A stretch of 64,000 nt of DNA from JAVXTH01 sp036642795 (GTDB lineage: Bacteria; Bacillota_I; Bacilli_A; Erysipelotrichales; Erysipelotrichaceae). Positions 1 to 7,977 of the stretch are shown here, piece after piece. Both the position numbers and the translations under genes were made by a program. Under the pieces are notes generated by a model, which saw only the letters and a program-made list of their open reading frames with translations, was not told the origin of the DNA and did not search any database. The stretch is taken from positions 47,773-111,772 of the forward strand of contig JAVXTH010000003.1 in assembly GCA_036642795.1 (NCBI GenBank), written 5' to 3'. Every line of letters starts with the position of its first letter. Position 1 is the first letter of the stretch.

Positions 1-2
1 TT

Positions 3-221
3 CCACTTGTGAGCAAGGTTGATGAATCCATTGAAGCAATGGCACAAGGGGCAGGAAGTATTCATGGAACTGGTGGAATGATTACTAAAATTAATGCTGC
101 CGCTTTTGCGAATGAACATGGTATTTCAATGGTCATTGCTAATGGCAAAGAACCAAGTATTTTATATGATATTTTAGCGGATCATTATCGTGGAACTTTA
201 TTTAAAGGAGAGGAAATTTAA
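3..221 (+). CDS. proB: Glutamate 5-kinase, C-terminal part (5'-truncated by window edge)
   Basis: The frame is open from base 3 and encodes the last 72 residues of glutamate 5-kinase, which phosphorylates L-glutamate in the first step of proline synthesis. The visible GTGGMITK motif is the conserved segment near the end of the amino-acid kinase domain. Only about 46 residues follow GTGGM, so the protein ends with the kinase domain and lacks the C-terminal PUA domain of enterobacterial ProB; such short forms are known in Bacillota. Its stop codon overlaps the proA start by one base (TAATG), which implies a coupled proBA operon. The N-terminus lies outside the window. Confidence 0.9.
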   Translation, partial: PLVSKVDESIEAMAQGAGSIHGTGGMITKINAAAFANEHGISMVIANGKEPSILYDILADHYRGTLFKGEEI

Positions 222-1462
222 TGGATTTATTAACCTTAGCAAAAAACACAAAAATTGCTTCTTTTGAAATTATGAATATGAATACAGAAGCTAAGAATGC
301 TCTTTTAGATAAAATTGCTAGTTGTTTAGAAAAACATCAAGCACTGATTTTTAAAGCGAATCAATCCGATCTAATGCAAGCTAGAAAGAAGCAAATCGAT
401 GAAGGCCGCATGGATCGAATGATGTTAAATGAAGAAAGAATGGCTGGAATTATTACTGGGATTCATCAAGTCATTCAATTACAAGATCCAATTGGGGAAA
501 TAACACCGCTGTCGACCTTAGCAAATGGTTTACAATTATCGCAGATGCGAGTTGCTTTAGGGGTGGTTGGCATGATCTATGAAGCACGTCCTAATGTGAG
601 TGTAGATGCAGCGTGTTTGTGTTTAAAAGCTGGCAATGCAGTTATGTTAAGAGGATCTAAAGATATTCTTCAAACTAATATTGAACTAGTAAAAGCAATG
701 CGTGAGGCAATTCATGCTTGTGGTTATGATGAAAATATGATTACTTTATTAGAAGATACGAGTCATGAATGTGCGAATGCGTTTATGAAATTGAATGGAT
801 ATTTAGATGTTTTGATTCCTCGTGGAGGAGCAGGCTTAATTCAAAATACAATCAAAGAGGCAAGCGTTCCAATCTTAGAAACGGGAACTGGGAATTGCCA
901 TGTTTATATTGATGAGGATGCTGATTTGAAACAAGCATTGGCAATTGTTTTAAATGCGAAAACATCACGTACATCGGTATGCAATGCATGTGAAAGTGTT
1001 TTAATCCATAAAAAGGTTAGCCAAGTCTTTATTCAGAAACTTGTGGATCAATTGCTAGAACATCATGTAATCATTCATGGAGATGAGACAATTTGTAAAT
1101 GTCAGGATCAAATCATTCCTTGCAAGGAAGAAGATTATTATAAAGAGTATTTAAATTTAGAAATTTCAATCAAAATAGTAAATGATTTAGATGAAGCCAT
1201 TCAACATATTAATCAATATGGAACCCATCATAGCGAAACTATAATGAGCACCAATCAAGATAAGATTAATAAATTCTTTCGTCAAATTGATAGTGCTTGT
1301 GTGTATGCAAATGCCTCCACACGTTTCTCTGATGGCTTTGAGTTTGGCTTTGGTGCAGAGATTGGCATTAGCACTCAAAAGTTACACGCGCGTGGGCCAA
1401 TGGGCTTACAAGCATTAACATCACAAAAATATATCATTGTTGGAAACGGTCAAATTAGATAA
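221..1462 (+). CDS. proA: Gamma-glutamyl phosphate reductase
   Basis: A 413-residue protein of normal length for ProA, the NADPH-dependent reductase that converts glutamyl-5-phosphate to glutamate semialdehyde for proline synthesis. The aldehyde-dehydrogenase fold is visible: the EARPNVSVDAACLCLK segment near residue 125, ETGTGNCHVYID near residue 225, and the catalytic cysteine at about C254 in the motif TSVCNACE. The C-terminus carries the typical FGFGAEIGISTQKLHARGPMGL segment. A strong SD (AAAGGAGAGG) sits inside the end of proB, and the ATG overlaps the proB stop, so the two enzymes, which hand over a labile intermediate, are translationally coupled. Confidence 0.96.
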   Translation: MDLLTLAKNTKIASFEIMNMNTEAKNALLDKIASCLEKHQALIFKANQSDLMQARKKQIDEGRMDRMMLNEERMAGIITGIHQVIQLQDPIGEITPLSTLANGLQLSQMRVALGVVGMIYEARPNVSVDAACLCLKAGNAVMLRGSKDILQTNIELVKAMREAIHACGYDENMITLLEDTSHECANAFMKLNGYLDVLIPRGGAGLIQNTIKEASVPILETGTGNCHVYIDEDADLKQALAIVLNAKTSRTSVCNACESVLIHKKVSQVFIQKLVDQLLEHHVIIHGDETICKCQDQIIPCKEEDYYKEYLNLEISIKIVNDLDEAIQHINQYGTHHSETIMSTNQDKINKFFRQIDSACVYANASTRFSDGFEFGFGAEIGISTQKLHARGPMGLQALTSQKYIIVGNGQIR

Positions 1463-1522
1463 AGAAGTATCATCTTTTTTATAAAAGATAAAGATTCATC
1501 CATACTATTCTAGGTGAGATGA

Positions 1523-2668
1523 ATGAACCTTAAACGTTTTTATATAGTATCAATCTTTAACTTTTTAAGCTTCTTTGCTTTTGCTTTGCTTACAACTCAA
1601 TTGATTCCTTATATGAAATATCTTAAATACGATTTAGTTCAACAAGGCTATATACTTGCCATTAGTGCAATTATAGCTATTTTTGGGCAATTTTTATTTG
1701 GTTATTTATGTGATCGTTATCAAAGCTTAAAAAAATTTTATTATCTAAGTTATTTCATTGTATTACTAAGTGCAATCGGGATGTTTTTATTCCAGAAGAA
1801 TTATTTTATTTATCACTTAATTATGATTTCACTTATGATGGGCATGGTGAAAGTTGTCATTGCTTTAAATGAAACATGGATGCAACAAATGGATCATCAA
1901 CATTATGGTAAGATTCGAGCAGCTGGTGCGATTGGACTAACACTAGGTGCTTTTTTCACTGGTATTTTTATAACAAAATTCAATTATCAAAACATTCTTT
2001 TTGTCTTTCTCTTTCTTTCATTGTTTTTATTATTTATCATCCATGCGATTCCTGATATTAAGCAACAAACGAAAACAAAGATTACTTATGTTCATTTAAA
2101 AGTGCTCCTCACCAATAAAAACTATGTACTACTCGTTATCATCTACTTATTACTCTATATGGTGGGCACAGCAGATCAATATGTCGTAATTGATAAGATG
2201 GTTGGAATGGGTGCTAACAGCTCTGTAATCGGCTATAAATGGGCTATCCAGTCGCTTATGGAGATTCCAGTGTTGATTGGTTCTCAATATATCTTAAAAA
2301 GAGTATCTTTGTTTACTTTATTAAAGATTGCGAGCTTAATGTATAGCATAAAATTTATTCTATATGGACTATCCACCACTGCCTTTATGATTATCGCAAG
2401 TGCTTCCTTACAACTAGTTACTTTGCCGATTATAATGATCACAAGTAAGATATTAATCAGCAAGGTTACCACCAAAGAATACCAAACGAGTGCGCATATG
2501 TTTGCGATGGCGATTTTTATTGGCTTCAGTGGTTTTATAACACCGTTAATAACAACTCGCTTATGTAAAGCCTATGGCTCTAATATAACTTTGTTTATCG
2601 TAGCAAGCTTTTGTATTTTTCCTTATTGGTTAATTCGCTATTACCAAAAAACTTGTGAAAAGAAATAA
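1523..2668 (+). CDS. Major facilitator superfamily transporter
   Basis: A 381-residue, strongly hydrophobic protein with about 12 predicted membrane segments and the MFS motif-A-like loop GYLCDRYQSLKK between segments 2 and 3 (about residues 65-76). The pattern of two six-helix halves joined by a charged loop near residues 185-200 (IKQQTKTKITYVHLK) fits MFS_1 family permeases, and the N-half resembles oligosaccharide/nucleoside-proton symporters. No substrate can be read from the sequence. It starts 60 bases after proA on the same strand. A GGTGAG SD lies seven bases before the ATG. Confidence 0.8.
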   Translation: MNLKRFYIVSIFNFLSFFAFALLTTQLIPYMKYLKYDLVQQGYILAISAIIAIFGQFLFGYLCDRYQSLKKFYYLSYFIVLLSAIGMFLFQKNYFIYHLIMISLMMGMVKVVIALNETWMQQMDHQHYGKIRAAGAIGLTLGAFFTGIFITKFNYQNILFVFLFLSLFLLFIIHAIPDIKQQTKTKITYVHLKVLLTNKNYVLLVIIYLLLYMVGTADQYVVIDKMVGMGANSSVIGYKWAIQSLMEIPVLIGSQYILKRVSLFTLLKIASLMYSIKFILYGLSTTAFMIIASASLQLVTLPIIMITSKILISKVTTKEYQTSAHMFAMAIFIGFSGFITPLITTRLCKAYGSNITLFIVASFCIFPYWLIRYYQKTCEKK

Positions 2669-2682
2669 TGGCATGGTATAAT
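2653..2682 (+). promoter_or_regulatory. Promoter with extended -10 for the gene at 2704
   Basis: TTGTGA at 2653-2658, an 18-base spacer and TATAAT at 2677-2682 preceded by TG (TGGTATAAT, extended -10). It lies at the end of the MFS gene, 22 bases before the next start codon. Confidence 0.6.
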
Positions 2683-2703
2683 ACAAATACTTAAAAGAGG
2701 TAA

Positions 2704-3222
2704 ATGATGAAACATGCGATTCTTAAAATAAAAAATTGGGACTTTAAAGTCAGCGAAGATGATTATTTACAATTCAAAGGTAAAATTGGTCGAGGTGTTA
2801 CCATTTATAATCTTTATGGGAAAGAACTGCTTCATTTTGCCGCTAAAAAAACGAATTTTGTTTTGTTAAGATCCAACCGTATTTTAGCCTTTGATATCTA
2901 TATAGATCAACAAATTCGCGGTACTCTTTTTCCTTATGAAGAAGGATTAGGTAAAGCACTGTTATATTTTCAAGGTCATAATTATGAAATTGTCGCTGGT
3001 GAATTTCAAGAGTCAGATGCTTATGTGCTTTTACAAGATCATCAAAGTGTTGCTTTAATGATTAAAAATAATCATTTTGATATCTATACAAGACAAAGTG
3101 ATAAAACATCACTTTGTGCCATGTTAGCAATTCATCTACGCTTTCTTGGTTTAAAAAAGATCGATAAGAATGCTTTTTTATTATATATTGAACCAGATTA
3201 TTTAAATGAAATGAATAACTAA
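2704..3222 (+). CDS. Protein of unknown function (172 aa)
   Basis: Not recognised with confidence. The sequence is soluble, without signal peptide or membrane helix. It is built of alternating short hydrophobic strands with turns (for example KIGRGVTIYNLYGKELLHFA and YEIVAGEFQESDAYVLLQ), suggesting a mostly beta protein. The strand rhythm recalls the LURP-one/tubby-like C-terminal fold, but that is a weak impression, not a motif match. The last 50 residues become helical (TSLCAMLAIHLRFLGLKK). It has its own extended -10 promoter and an AAGAGG SD. ATG codons at 2704 and 2707 are equally usable. Confidence 0.65.
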   Translation: MMKHAILKIKNWDFKVSEDDYLQFKGKIGRGVTIYNLYGKELLHFAAKKTNFVLLRSNRILAFDIYIDQQIRGTLFPYEEGLGKALLYFQGHNYEIVAGEFQESDAYVLLQDHQSVALMIKNNHFDIYTRQSDKTSLCAMLAIHLRFLGLKKIDKNAFLLYIEPDYLNEMNN

Positions 3223-3260
3223 ATTAAAAGTTTGTATAGTAGTAGTAAGGTGAATACGCT

Positions 3261-3818
3261 ATGCAAACTTTTTTTCAACTCTTTCCATCGCTTGTTTTAT
3301 TTCTATATGCTACGTTAAAAGCTTTTTTACCATTGCCATCCTTGGAAGTTCTTTTGTTACCATTGTGTATTATATATCCACAAAAATGGTTGTGGTTTTC
3401 GATCATTGGTGCAATTGGGACTTTCCTAGGTGGGGGGATTGGTTATGCAATCGGCAGGTCAATCACCAATCGTGCGCTTCGTTTTTTCACAAGTGAAGAG
3501 AATATAAAAAAAGGCGAATCCTTGATGAATCGCTATGGAATCCTTGCGGTATTCATTGGAGGAATTACGCCAATTCCTGATTTTATATTAGCCTATCTTG
3601 CGGGAATTACCCATATGCCGTTTGTTGCCTTTGCGCTAAGTGATGCACTTGCACGTTTTTTAAGGTCGGTGTTGGTAACCTTTTTAATGAATCGATTACA
3701 TTTGATTATCGACCTTGATCGCTTTGGTATGCGTTTAATGATATTGCTTGGATTGTTGTTTGTGATGAAATGGGGAATTAAACAGTTTAAAACATATTAT
3801 TTAGAAAGTAAGGAATGA
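3261..3818 (+). CDS. VTT-domain (DedA/YqaA-like) membrane protein
   Basis: A 185-residue integral membrane protein. The segment GAIGTFLGGGIGYAIGRSI (about residues 50-68) and the later YGILAVFIGGITPIPDFILAYLAGITHMPFVAFALSDALARFLRS (about 93-137) match the VTT/SNARE-associated fold of the DedA superfamily, with the conserved G-x-TPIPD re-entrant region and a basic residue after the next helix. DedA proteins act in undecaprenyl-phosphate or phospholipid translocation; which lipid this one handles cannot be told. Its 3' end overlaps by 32 bases the convergent gene at 3787-4437. Confidence 0.8.
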   Translation: MQTFFQLFPSLVLFLYATLKAFLPLPSLEVLLLPLCIIYPQKWLWFSIIGAIGTFLGGGIGYAIGRSITNRALRFFTSEENIKKGESLMNRYGILAVFIGGITPIPDFILAYLAGITHMPFVAFALSDALARFLRSVLVTFLMNRLHLIIDLDRFGMRLMILLGLLFVMKWGIKQFKTYYLESKE

Positions 3819-4437
3819 TTTTATCATCGTTACATTTTTCAGGATGCCACTGAACCCCTAGAATTGGTTTTTCACAGTGCTCAATTGCTTCAATGTAGCC
3901 TTCAAGGGAAGTAGCACAAACATTCAACCCTTCACCTAATTGATCAATGCATTGATGATGATAAGAATTCACTTCAAAGCTTGCTGGATATAAGCTATTA
4001 AGAAAGGAAGGGGATGTTTGTTTTACACGATGCCTATGTTCGTGATTGATTTGGTGTTGGCTTTCATTGATATGTTGAAATAAACTACCATTAAAATATA
4101 CATTTAAGCTTTGTAAACCTCGACAGATTCCAAGGATGGGCTTGTTTAAATCAACGAAGGCAGCAATTGCTTGAAAATCCAATGTATCAATTTCACTAGG
4201 GCATAATTGGGTATGAGAATCGATTGCTTGATGGTAATGAATTGGATTAAGATCATCTCCTCCATTTACAATTAAACCATCGCAAATTGCCGCAACTTCT
4301 TTAAGGTAACGACTATCGGTAATGATAATTGGCAAACATCCTTCCTGCTTGATTCGATCGATATAAGCCTCATTACAAAAATATCGATTTTGTTCCTCAA
4401 AAAAGGTCTTTCTAGCTGTAATCGCAATAATTTTCAT
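3787..4437 (-). CDS. Gamma-glutamyl-gamma-aminobutyrate hydrolase-like class I amidotransferase (peptidase C26)
   Basis: A 216-residue protein with the class I glutamine-amidotransferase fold used as a stand-alone hydrolase. The oxyanion motif NGGDDLNP (about residues 58-65), the nucleophile elbow GICRGLQSLN with Cys105, and the GVQWHPEK His/Glu dyad near residue 198 are all present. The family (PuuD and relatives) cleaves gamma-glutamyl amides. PuuD itself is about 254 residues, so this copy is compact, with short loops rather than a missing catalytic part. The substrate is unknown; no putrescine pathway gene is nearby. An AAAGGAAA SD precedes the start. Confidence 0.82.
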   Translation of the reverse strand: MKIIAITARKTFFEEQNRYFCNEAYIDRIKQEGCLPIIITDSRYLKEVAAICDGLIVNGGDDLNPIHYHQAIDSHTQLCPSEIDTLDFQAIAAFVDLNKPILGICRGLQSLNVYFNGSLFQHINESQHQINHEHRHRVKQTSPSFLNSLYPASFEVNSYHHQCIDQLGEGLNVCATSLEGYIEAIEHCEKPILGVQWHPEKCNDDKIIPYFLNNMF

Positions 4438-4653
4438 TTAATCGTTTCCTTTCAAAGTATTCTATGAATTTTAAACTTTTTTGTTAATAAATATTCTATG
4501 CGCTTTCATGAACTTTGTCCAGTTATTTTAGTTAAATAATTCAAAATGTTTAGAATATATTCAATAATTGTTACTAAATGCACACTTATAACCCTAATTT
4601 ATGATATTTATTAGGTATCTGGTTAAAATTTTTAGTTAAAATGTGGAAATAAA
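4438..4653. other. AT-rich intergenic region with GTTAAAA repeats
   Basis: No gene is visible. The stretch is very AT-rich and contains several copies of a (TTA)GTTAAA word: TTAGTTAAA at 4528-4536 and 4632-4640, GTTAAAAT at 4622-4629 and 4635-4642, and another TTAGTTAAA at 4662-4670 that falls within the spacer of the downstream RNA promoter. The copies at 4632 and 4662 start 30 bp apart, about three helical turns. This could be a regulator-binding array. Confidence 0.4.
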
Positions 4654-4682
4654 TTGACAAATTAGTTAAAAATGTTTATTAT
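4654..4682 (+). promoter_or_regulatory. Consensus sigma-A promoter of the small RNA
   Basis: TTGACA (4654-4659), exactly 17 bases, TATTAT (4677-4682). This is one of the best promoters in the window and no coding sequence follows for 260 bases. A TTAGTTAAA repeat lies in the spacer. Confidence 0.75.
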
Positions 4683-4689
4683 ATTAGAA

Positions 4690-4828
4690 GGTAGTGATAC
4701 CTCGTGGAAGAATTTCACTAACCTATCTTTTCTTCCCCCACCCATATGGATAGGTTAGTATCTCCCCCAAAACTATGAAATCTTCCACGTATAAAAACTA
4801 GAAAAAGATATCGAAAGATGTCTTTTTT
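4690..4828 (+). ncRNA. Candidate small RNA with two C-rich (anti-SD) loops
   Basis: A promoter-terminator unit of about 140 nt with no ORF. The fold is nested. Outer stem 4703-4711 with 4781-4789 (CGTGGAAGA/TCTTCCACG, 9 bp), extended by TTTC/GAAA. Inner stem 4717-4727 with 4749-4759 (ACTAACCTATC/GATAGGTTAGT, 11 bp). Two single-stranded stretches are exposed: the apical loop 4728-4748, containing CTTCCCCCACCC, and the 3' side of the internal loop 4760-4776, containing TCTCCCCC. A Rho-independent terminator follows. C-rich unpaired loops are the usual seed of Bacillota sRNAs such as RsaE and FsrA that pair with Shine-Dalgarno regions. The identity as a regulatory sRNA is inferred; I do not recognise a named family. 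Confidence 0.65.
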
Positions 4829-4830
4829 TT
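4803..4830 (+). terminator. Terminator of the small RNA
   Basis: The stem AAAGATATC/GATGTCTTT is closed by a GAAA tetraloop (4813-4816) and followed by eight T. It ends the 4690-4828 RNA. Confidence 0.75.
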
Positions 4831-4911
4831 ATGATTCTATATTTTTTATGTTTCTTGCTATTAAATGAGAAATACGAGTAAATTTGTAGATTACTATTTT
4901 TATCTTTTATA

Positions 4912-4920
4912 TGCTATAAT
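4912..4920 (+). promoter_or_regulatory. Extended -10 promoter of alaX
   Basis: The nonamer TGCTATAAT (TG + TATAAT at 4915-4920) has a weak TTACTA -35 at 4891-4896 (18-base spacer). The identical nonamer precedes ruvA and apt in this window. Confidence 0.55.
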
Positions 4921-4943
4921 AATAAAAAAGTGAGGGTAATATT

Positions 4944-6104
4944 ATGATAAATAAACATTATGATCATTGGATGGAATTAGAATTAGAAACATCCATCAAT
5001 TCGATGAAACAAACGGAAGATAGTTTTTGGTATGCTTTTGAAGATAGCATTTTTTATGTTGAAGGGGGAGGAATGCAACGAGATACGGGAACCATCAATG
5101 GAATCGAAGTACTTGATTTGAAAATGGAAGATGATCTTATTTGGCATCAAGTAAAAACAAAAATTGAAAATCCAGTTTCAATGAAAGTAGACAAAGCGCA
5201 AAGAGTATTGAAATGTCAAATTCACAGTGCGTCGCATTTAATCTGTGGTTTAATGAATAAAGTGTACCATGCTCCAACCATCACTTTTTTTACGAATGAA
5301 TTTGATGCGGGAGCAGAAATGGGCTTTGATTATTTCGATGATCAAATCATGAATGAATTAGAAGTGAAATGTAATGCTTATATCACTCAAAATTTACCAA
5401 TTGAAATTGTTTATCCAACTGCAGAAGAAGCGTTAAAACATGTTCCGGATGAAAAAATTGAACATGATGAATTACGAGCTGCCATCATTGGTGATATTGA
5501 CTATAATATGTGTGGTTGTATTCACATTCCTACTTTATCTGAAATTCAAATGATTAAATTCTTACGTTATGAAAAAACAACGAGAGGTTACCGTATTTAT
5601 TTCGTATGTGGCAATCAGTTGTTAGAAACTTATGGTAAACAAAATCGAATGACACTTGAATGTGCCAAACAATTAGGTATTCCACAATTTGAATTATTAG
5701 AAGGTGTTAATAAAATACAAAATGAAATAAAAACAAATAAGAGTGATCTAAATAATTGGAAGAATAAATATATTGAATTGATGATTGAAAAAATTGCCAT
5801 GCTTCATCCAGAAGAAAACATTGCATATTTGTTTGATGATATTGATATCAAAACGTTTCAAACCTTATGTTCAACGTTCACTCGTAACTATAAAAAAGGA
5901 ATCTTCTTTATGTGTCACGATCAAGATCGATGTCATGTAATTATTTCTCATCATAAAGAATTGAATTTTGAATGTAATACTTTATTTAAAGAAATCAGTG
6001 AAAAATTTGAATTACGTGGTGGTGGAAATAAAGTGATGGCCCAAGGTGGCGGCATGTATCAAGATGGTATTTATGAGTACTTACAAGCAATCAGCAAAAA
6101 ATAA
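4944..6104 (+). CDS. alaX: Alanyl-tRNA editing protein AlaX (long form with DHHA1 domain)
   Basis: A 386-residue relative of the alanyl-tRNA synthetase editing module, acting in trans to deacylate mischarged Ser- or Gly-tRNA(Ala). The N-terminal barrel has YVEGGGMQRDTG (about residues 38-49). The zinc-binding editing site is intact: H94-x3-H98 (HSASH) and C190-x3-H194 (CGCIH). A middle coiled region (about 245-285) leads to a C-terminal DHHA1 domain ending in RGGGNKVMAQGGGMYQDG, the glycine-rich tRNA-binding motif. Its length matches the AlaX-L class. It stands alone between the small RNA and a bidirectional terminator. SD GTGAGGG is eight bases before the ATG. Confidence 0.85.
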   Translation: MINKHYDHWMELELETSINSMKQTEDSFWYAFEDSIFYVEGGGMQRDTGTINGIEVLDLKMEDDLIWHQVKTKIENPVSMKVDKAQRVLKCQIHSASHLICGLMNKVYHAPTITFFTNEFDAGAEMGFDYFDDQIMNELEVKCNAYITQNLPIEIVYPTAEEALKHVPDEKIEHDELRAAIIGDIDYNMCGCIHIPTLSEIQMIKFLRYEKTTRGYRIYFVCGNQLLETYGKQNRMTLECAKQLGIPQFELLEGVNKIQNEIKTNKSDLNNWKNKYIELMIEKIAMLHPEENIAYLFDDIDIKTFQTLCSTFTRNYKKGIFFMCHDQDRCHVIISHHKELNFECNTLFKEISEKFELRGGGNKVMAQGGGMYQDGIYEYLQAISKK

Positions 6105-6126
6105 AAGGTGAGCGATCACCTTTTTT
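6103..6126. terminator. Bidirectional terminator alaX / ytqA-like
   Basis: AAAAGGTGA-GCGA-TCACCTTTTTT. It lies between the convergent 3' ends and overlaps the end of the minus-strand gene. Confidence 0.75.
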
Positions 6127-7069
6127 CTTGATAATATTTACCTTGCCAACTATCTCTTCTTACAAATTCTTTATCAATGTCATTTAAAACGGCTTTTTTA
6201 TTACCTGTCCATAAGGGGGCAATTAAGTCAGCTTGTTTTCCATCACCAGTTAATCGCTCAACAATCACACTTGGGGGAAGAATTTCTAATTGGTCCACCA
6301 CAAGTTTAATATAAGCATCTTTACTCAATAAGGGAAAAGGCGAATTTAGGTATTCTTTAGCCATCAGCGTATCTTTCATTATATGTAACATATGAATCTT
6401 AATCGCATCAATCTTTAATTTAGCTAAGGCATCTACTGTAGCCATCATCATTGCTTCATTTTCATTGGGAAGGGAATTGATGATATGAACCGAAACTTTG
6501 ATCTTTGTCTTAGCTAGCGCTTCCATGCAATCACAAAAGCATGAAAACGTATGTCCACGGTTGATTAACTTCGCGGTTTCATCATGTTTGCTCTGTAAGC
6601 CTAACTCAATCCAGATATCTTTTGTTTGACAAAGCGATGCCAGATAGGCAATCTTATCAGCTTGTAAACAATCGGCTCTTGTAGCTAAAACAATCCCTTT
6701 TACTTCATCCATCTTTAAAAATGGTTCAATTTTAGATTGAATTGTTTCTAAAGGAGCATAAGTATTTGTGAAAGATTGAAAATATACGAAGGTTTTGTAA
6801 TCCTTCCATTTAGATGAAATGAATTTTTTTCCCTCTTCGTATTGAGATAATAAAGATTGTCGATTTCCTTGAATGAACGTGCCACTTCCTTCAAACCCAC
6901 AAAAAGTACAACCACCAACGCCGCAGGTACCATCTCGATTCGGGCATGTAAAACCTGCATCAATTGGTATTTTGACAATTTTTGTATGATATTTTTCACG
7001 CATCGCATAGTTGAATGTATGGTAACGTTTATTATCTTTACTAAAGGGAAATGGATTAATTTGTTTCAT
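6116..7069 (-). CDS. ytqA: Radical SAM protein, TIGR01212/YtqA-YhcC family
   Basis: A 317-residue radical SAM enzyme. The N-terminal cysteine motif (C42, C49, C54, C57 in TCPNRDGTCGVGGCTFCGF) with the unusual spacing C-x6-C-x4-C-x2-C is the signature of the YtqA/YhcC group rather than the classic CX3CX2C. Further family blocks are FQSFTNTYAPLE, the acidic GLQSKHDETAKLINRGHT and KIHMLHIMKDTLMA. The biochemical role of the group was long unassigned, with links to tRNA or selenium chemistry suggested. The divergent promoter region to the next gene is 190 bp. The assignment to the family is firm; the function is not. Confidence 0.85.
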   Translation of the reverse strand: MKQINPFPFSKDNKRYHTFNYAMREKYHTKIVKIPIDAGFTCPNRDGTCGVGGCTFCGFEGSGTFIQGNRQSLLSQYEEGKKFISSKWKDYKTFVYFQSFTNTYAPLETIQSKIEPFLKMDEVKGIVLATRADCLQADKIAYLASLCQTKDIWIELGLQSKHDETAKLINRGHTFSCFCDCMEALAKTKIKVSVHIINSLPNENEAMMMATVDALAKLKIDAIKIHMLHIMKDTLMAKEYLNSPFPLLSKDAYIKLVVDQLEILPPSVIVERLTGDGKQADLIAPLWTGNKKAVLNDIDKEFVRRDSWQGKYYQEKR

Positions 7070-7136
7070 TTTATCACCTGATAAAAGTGTAACATATTTG
7101 TATAAAAAAAGGTAAAGTAAAATGTTTCTTTAAAAG

Positions 7137-7177
7137 TAACGAATTATGTTTGCAAAAGTTAACTTTCGTTATATAAT
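7137..7177 (+). promoter_or_regulatory. Promoter with flanking inverted repeat upstream of the YgjP-like gene
   Basis: TTTGCA (7149-7154), 17 bases, TATAAT (7172-7177). The -35 is bracketed by TAACGAA (7137-7143) and TTCGTTA (7165-7171), a perfect 7-bp inverted repeat that could be an operator. The actual start codon is about 85 bases further on. Confidence 0.55.
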
Positions 7178-7260
7178 AATCTTACTTATAAAGCATATCG
7201 TCATTATGTAATTAAGTTAGTGAACATGTTTTCAATTGATAAAGATAAGGGGTATTTTAC

Positions 7261-7947
7261 ATGTTAAATAATAAAAGAGTAATTGAATGTAAGAAATATC
7301 CTTTAACTTACACTTTGACCATTAAAAATGTTAAAAATATTAATTTAAGAATTGATCAAGCAGGGAATATTTTAGTAAGTGCAAAGCCATTTACACCCTT
7401 AAATAAAATAGACGATTTTGTCAGTAGTAAAAATGAATGGATATTAAATAGAATTAATAAGATTGAAAATCATAAAAAGCTTTGTGAACAGAGTAATAAA
7501 CTGTTTTCATTATTTGGTCGTCAACTAAAAATTAAAATCACAAAAGGAAAAACCTGTAATAAAGTTTACTATGATAATGAGTATTTATATATTCAAACAA
7601 AGGGAAAACAAGACCCATTTAAATTACTTTCTAAGTTTGTTGATCAGTTATGCCAAGATGTGTTTATTGACATTATTGGAATCATGCGCAATACTTTAAA
7701 TGAATACAATATCCCTACACCGGTTTTAAAGATTAGAACCATGTCTTCAAGATGGGGTAGTTGTATTCCAGCTAAAGATCAAATTACTTTAAATCGACGT
7801 CTAATTCATTATCCAATTGAATTTATCGAGTATGTAGTCTTACATGAATTGGTTCATTTTATTCAACCGAATCATTCAAAAGCTTTTTATGAAATTATAG
7901 AGAAACATATGAGTGATTATAAGAAACGGATTCAGATGGCTACATAG
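7261..7947 (+). CDS. YgjP-like zinc metallopeptidase domain protein (DUF45/SprT-like)
   Basis: A 228-residue protein whose C-terminal half carries the family pattern: RTMSSRWGSC (about 160-169), LNRRLIHYPIEFIEYVVLHELVH with zinc ligands H195 and H199, and a third ligand H205 in the conserved QPNHS. This is the YgjP/UPF0758-like M48-related gluzincin family often encoded near restriction or stress genes; here the neighbours are housekeeping. The substrate is unknown. SD AAGGGG is about eight bases upstream of the ATG. It is probably co-transcribed with the DegV gene, which starts 30 bases after its stop. Confidence 0.83.
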   Translation: MLNNKRVIECKKYPLTYTLTIKNVKNINLRIDQAGNILVSAKPFTPLNKIDDFVSSKNEWILNRINKIENHKKLCEQSNKLFSLFGRQLKIKITKGKTCNKVYYDNEYLYIQTKGKQDPFKLLSKFVDQLCQDVFIDIIGIMRNTLNEYNIPTPVLKIRTMSSRWGSCIPAKDQITLNRRLIHYPIEFIEYVVLHELVHFIQPNHSKAFYEIIEKHMSDYKKRIQMAT

Positions 7948-7977
7948 CCGTTTTAATGGCAGAAAGTGAGTAACAAA

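Noticed and set aside
1463..1522. Terminator after proA (ATCTTTT/AAAAGAT)
   Set aside because: The stem is AU-only and no T run follows it, so I do not call it.
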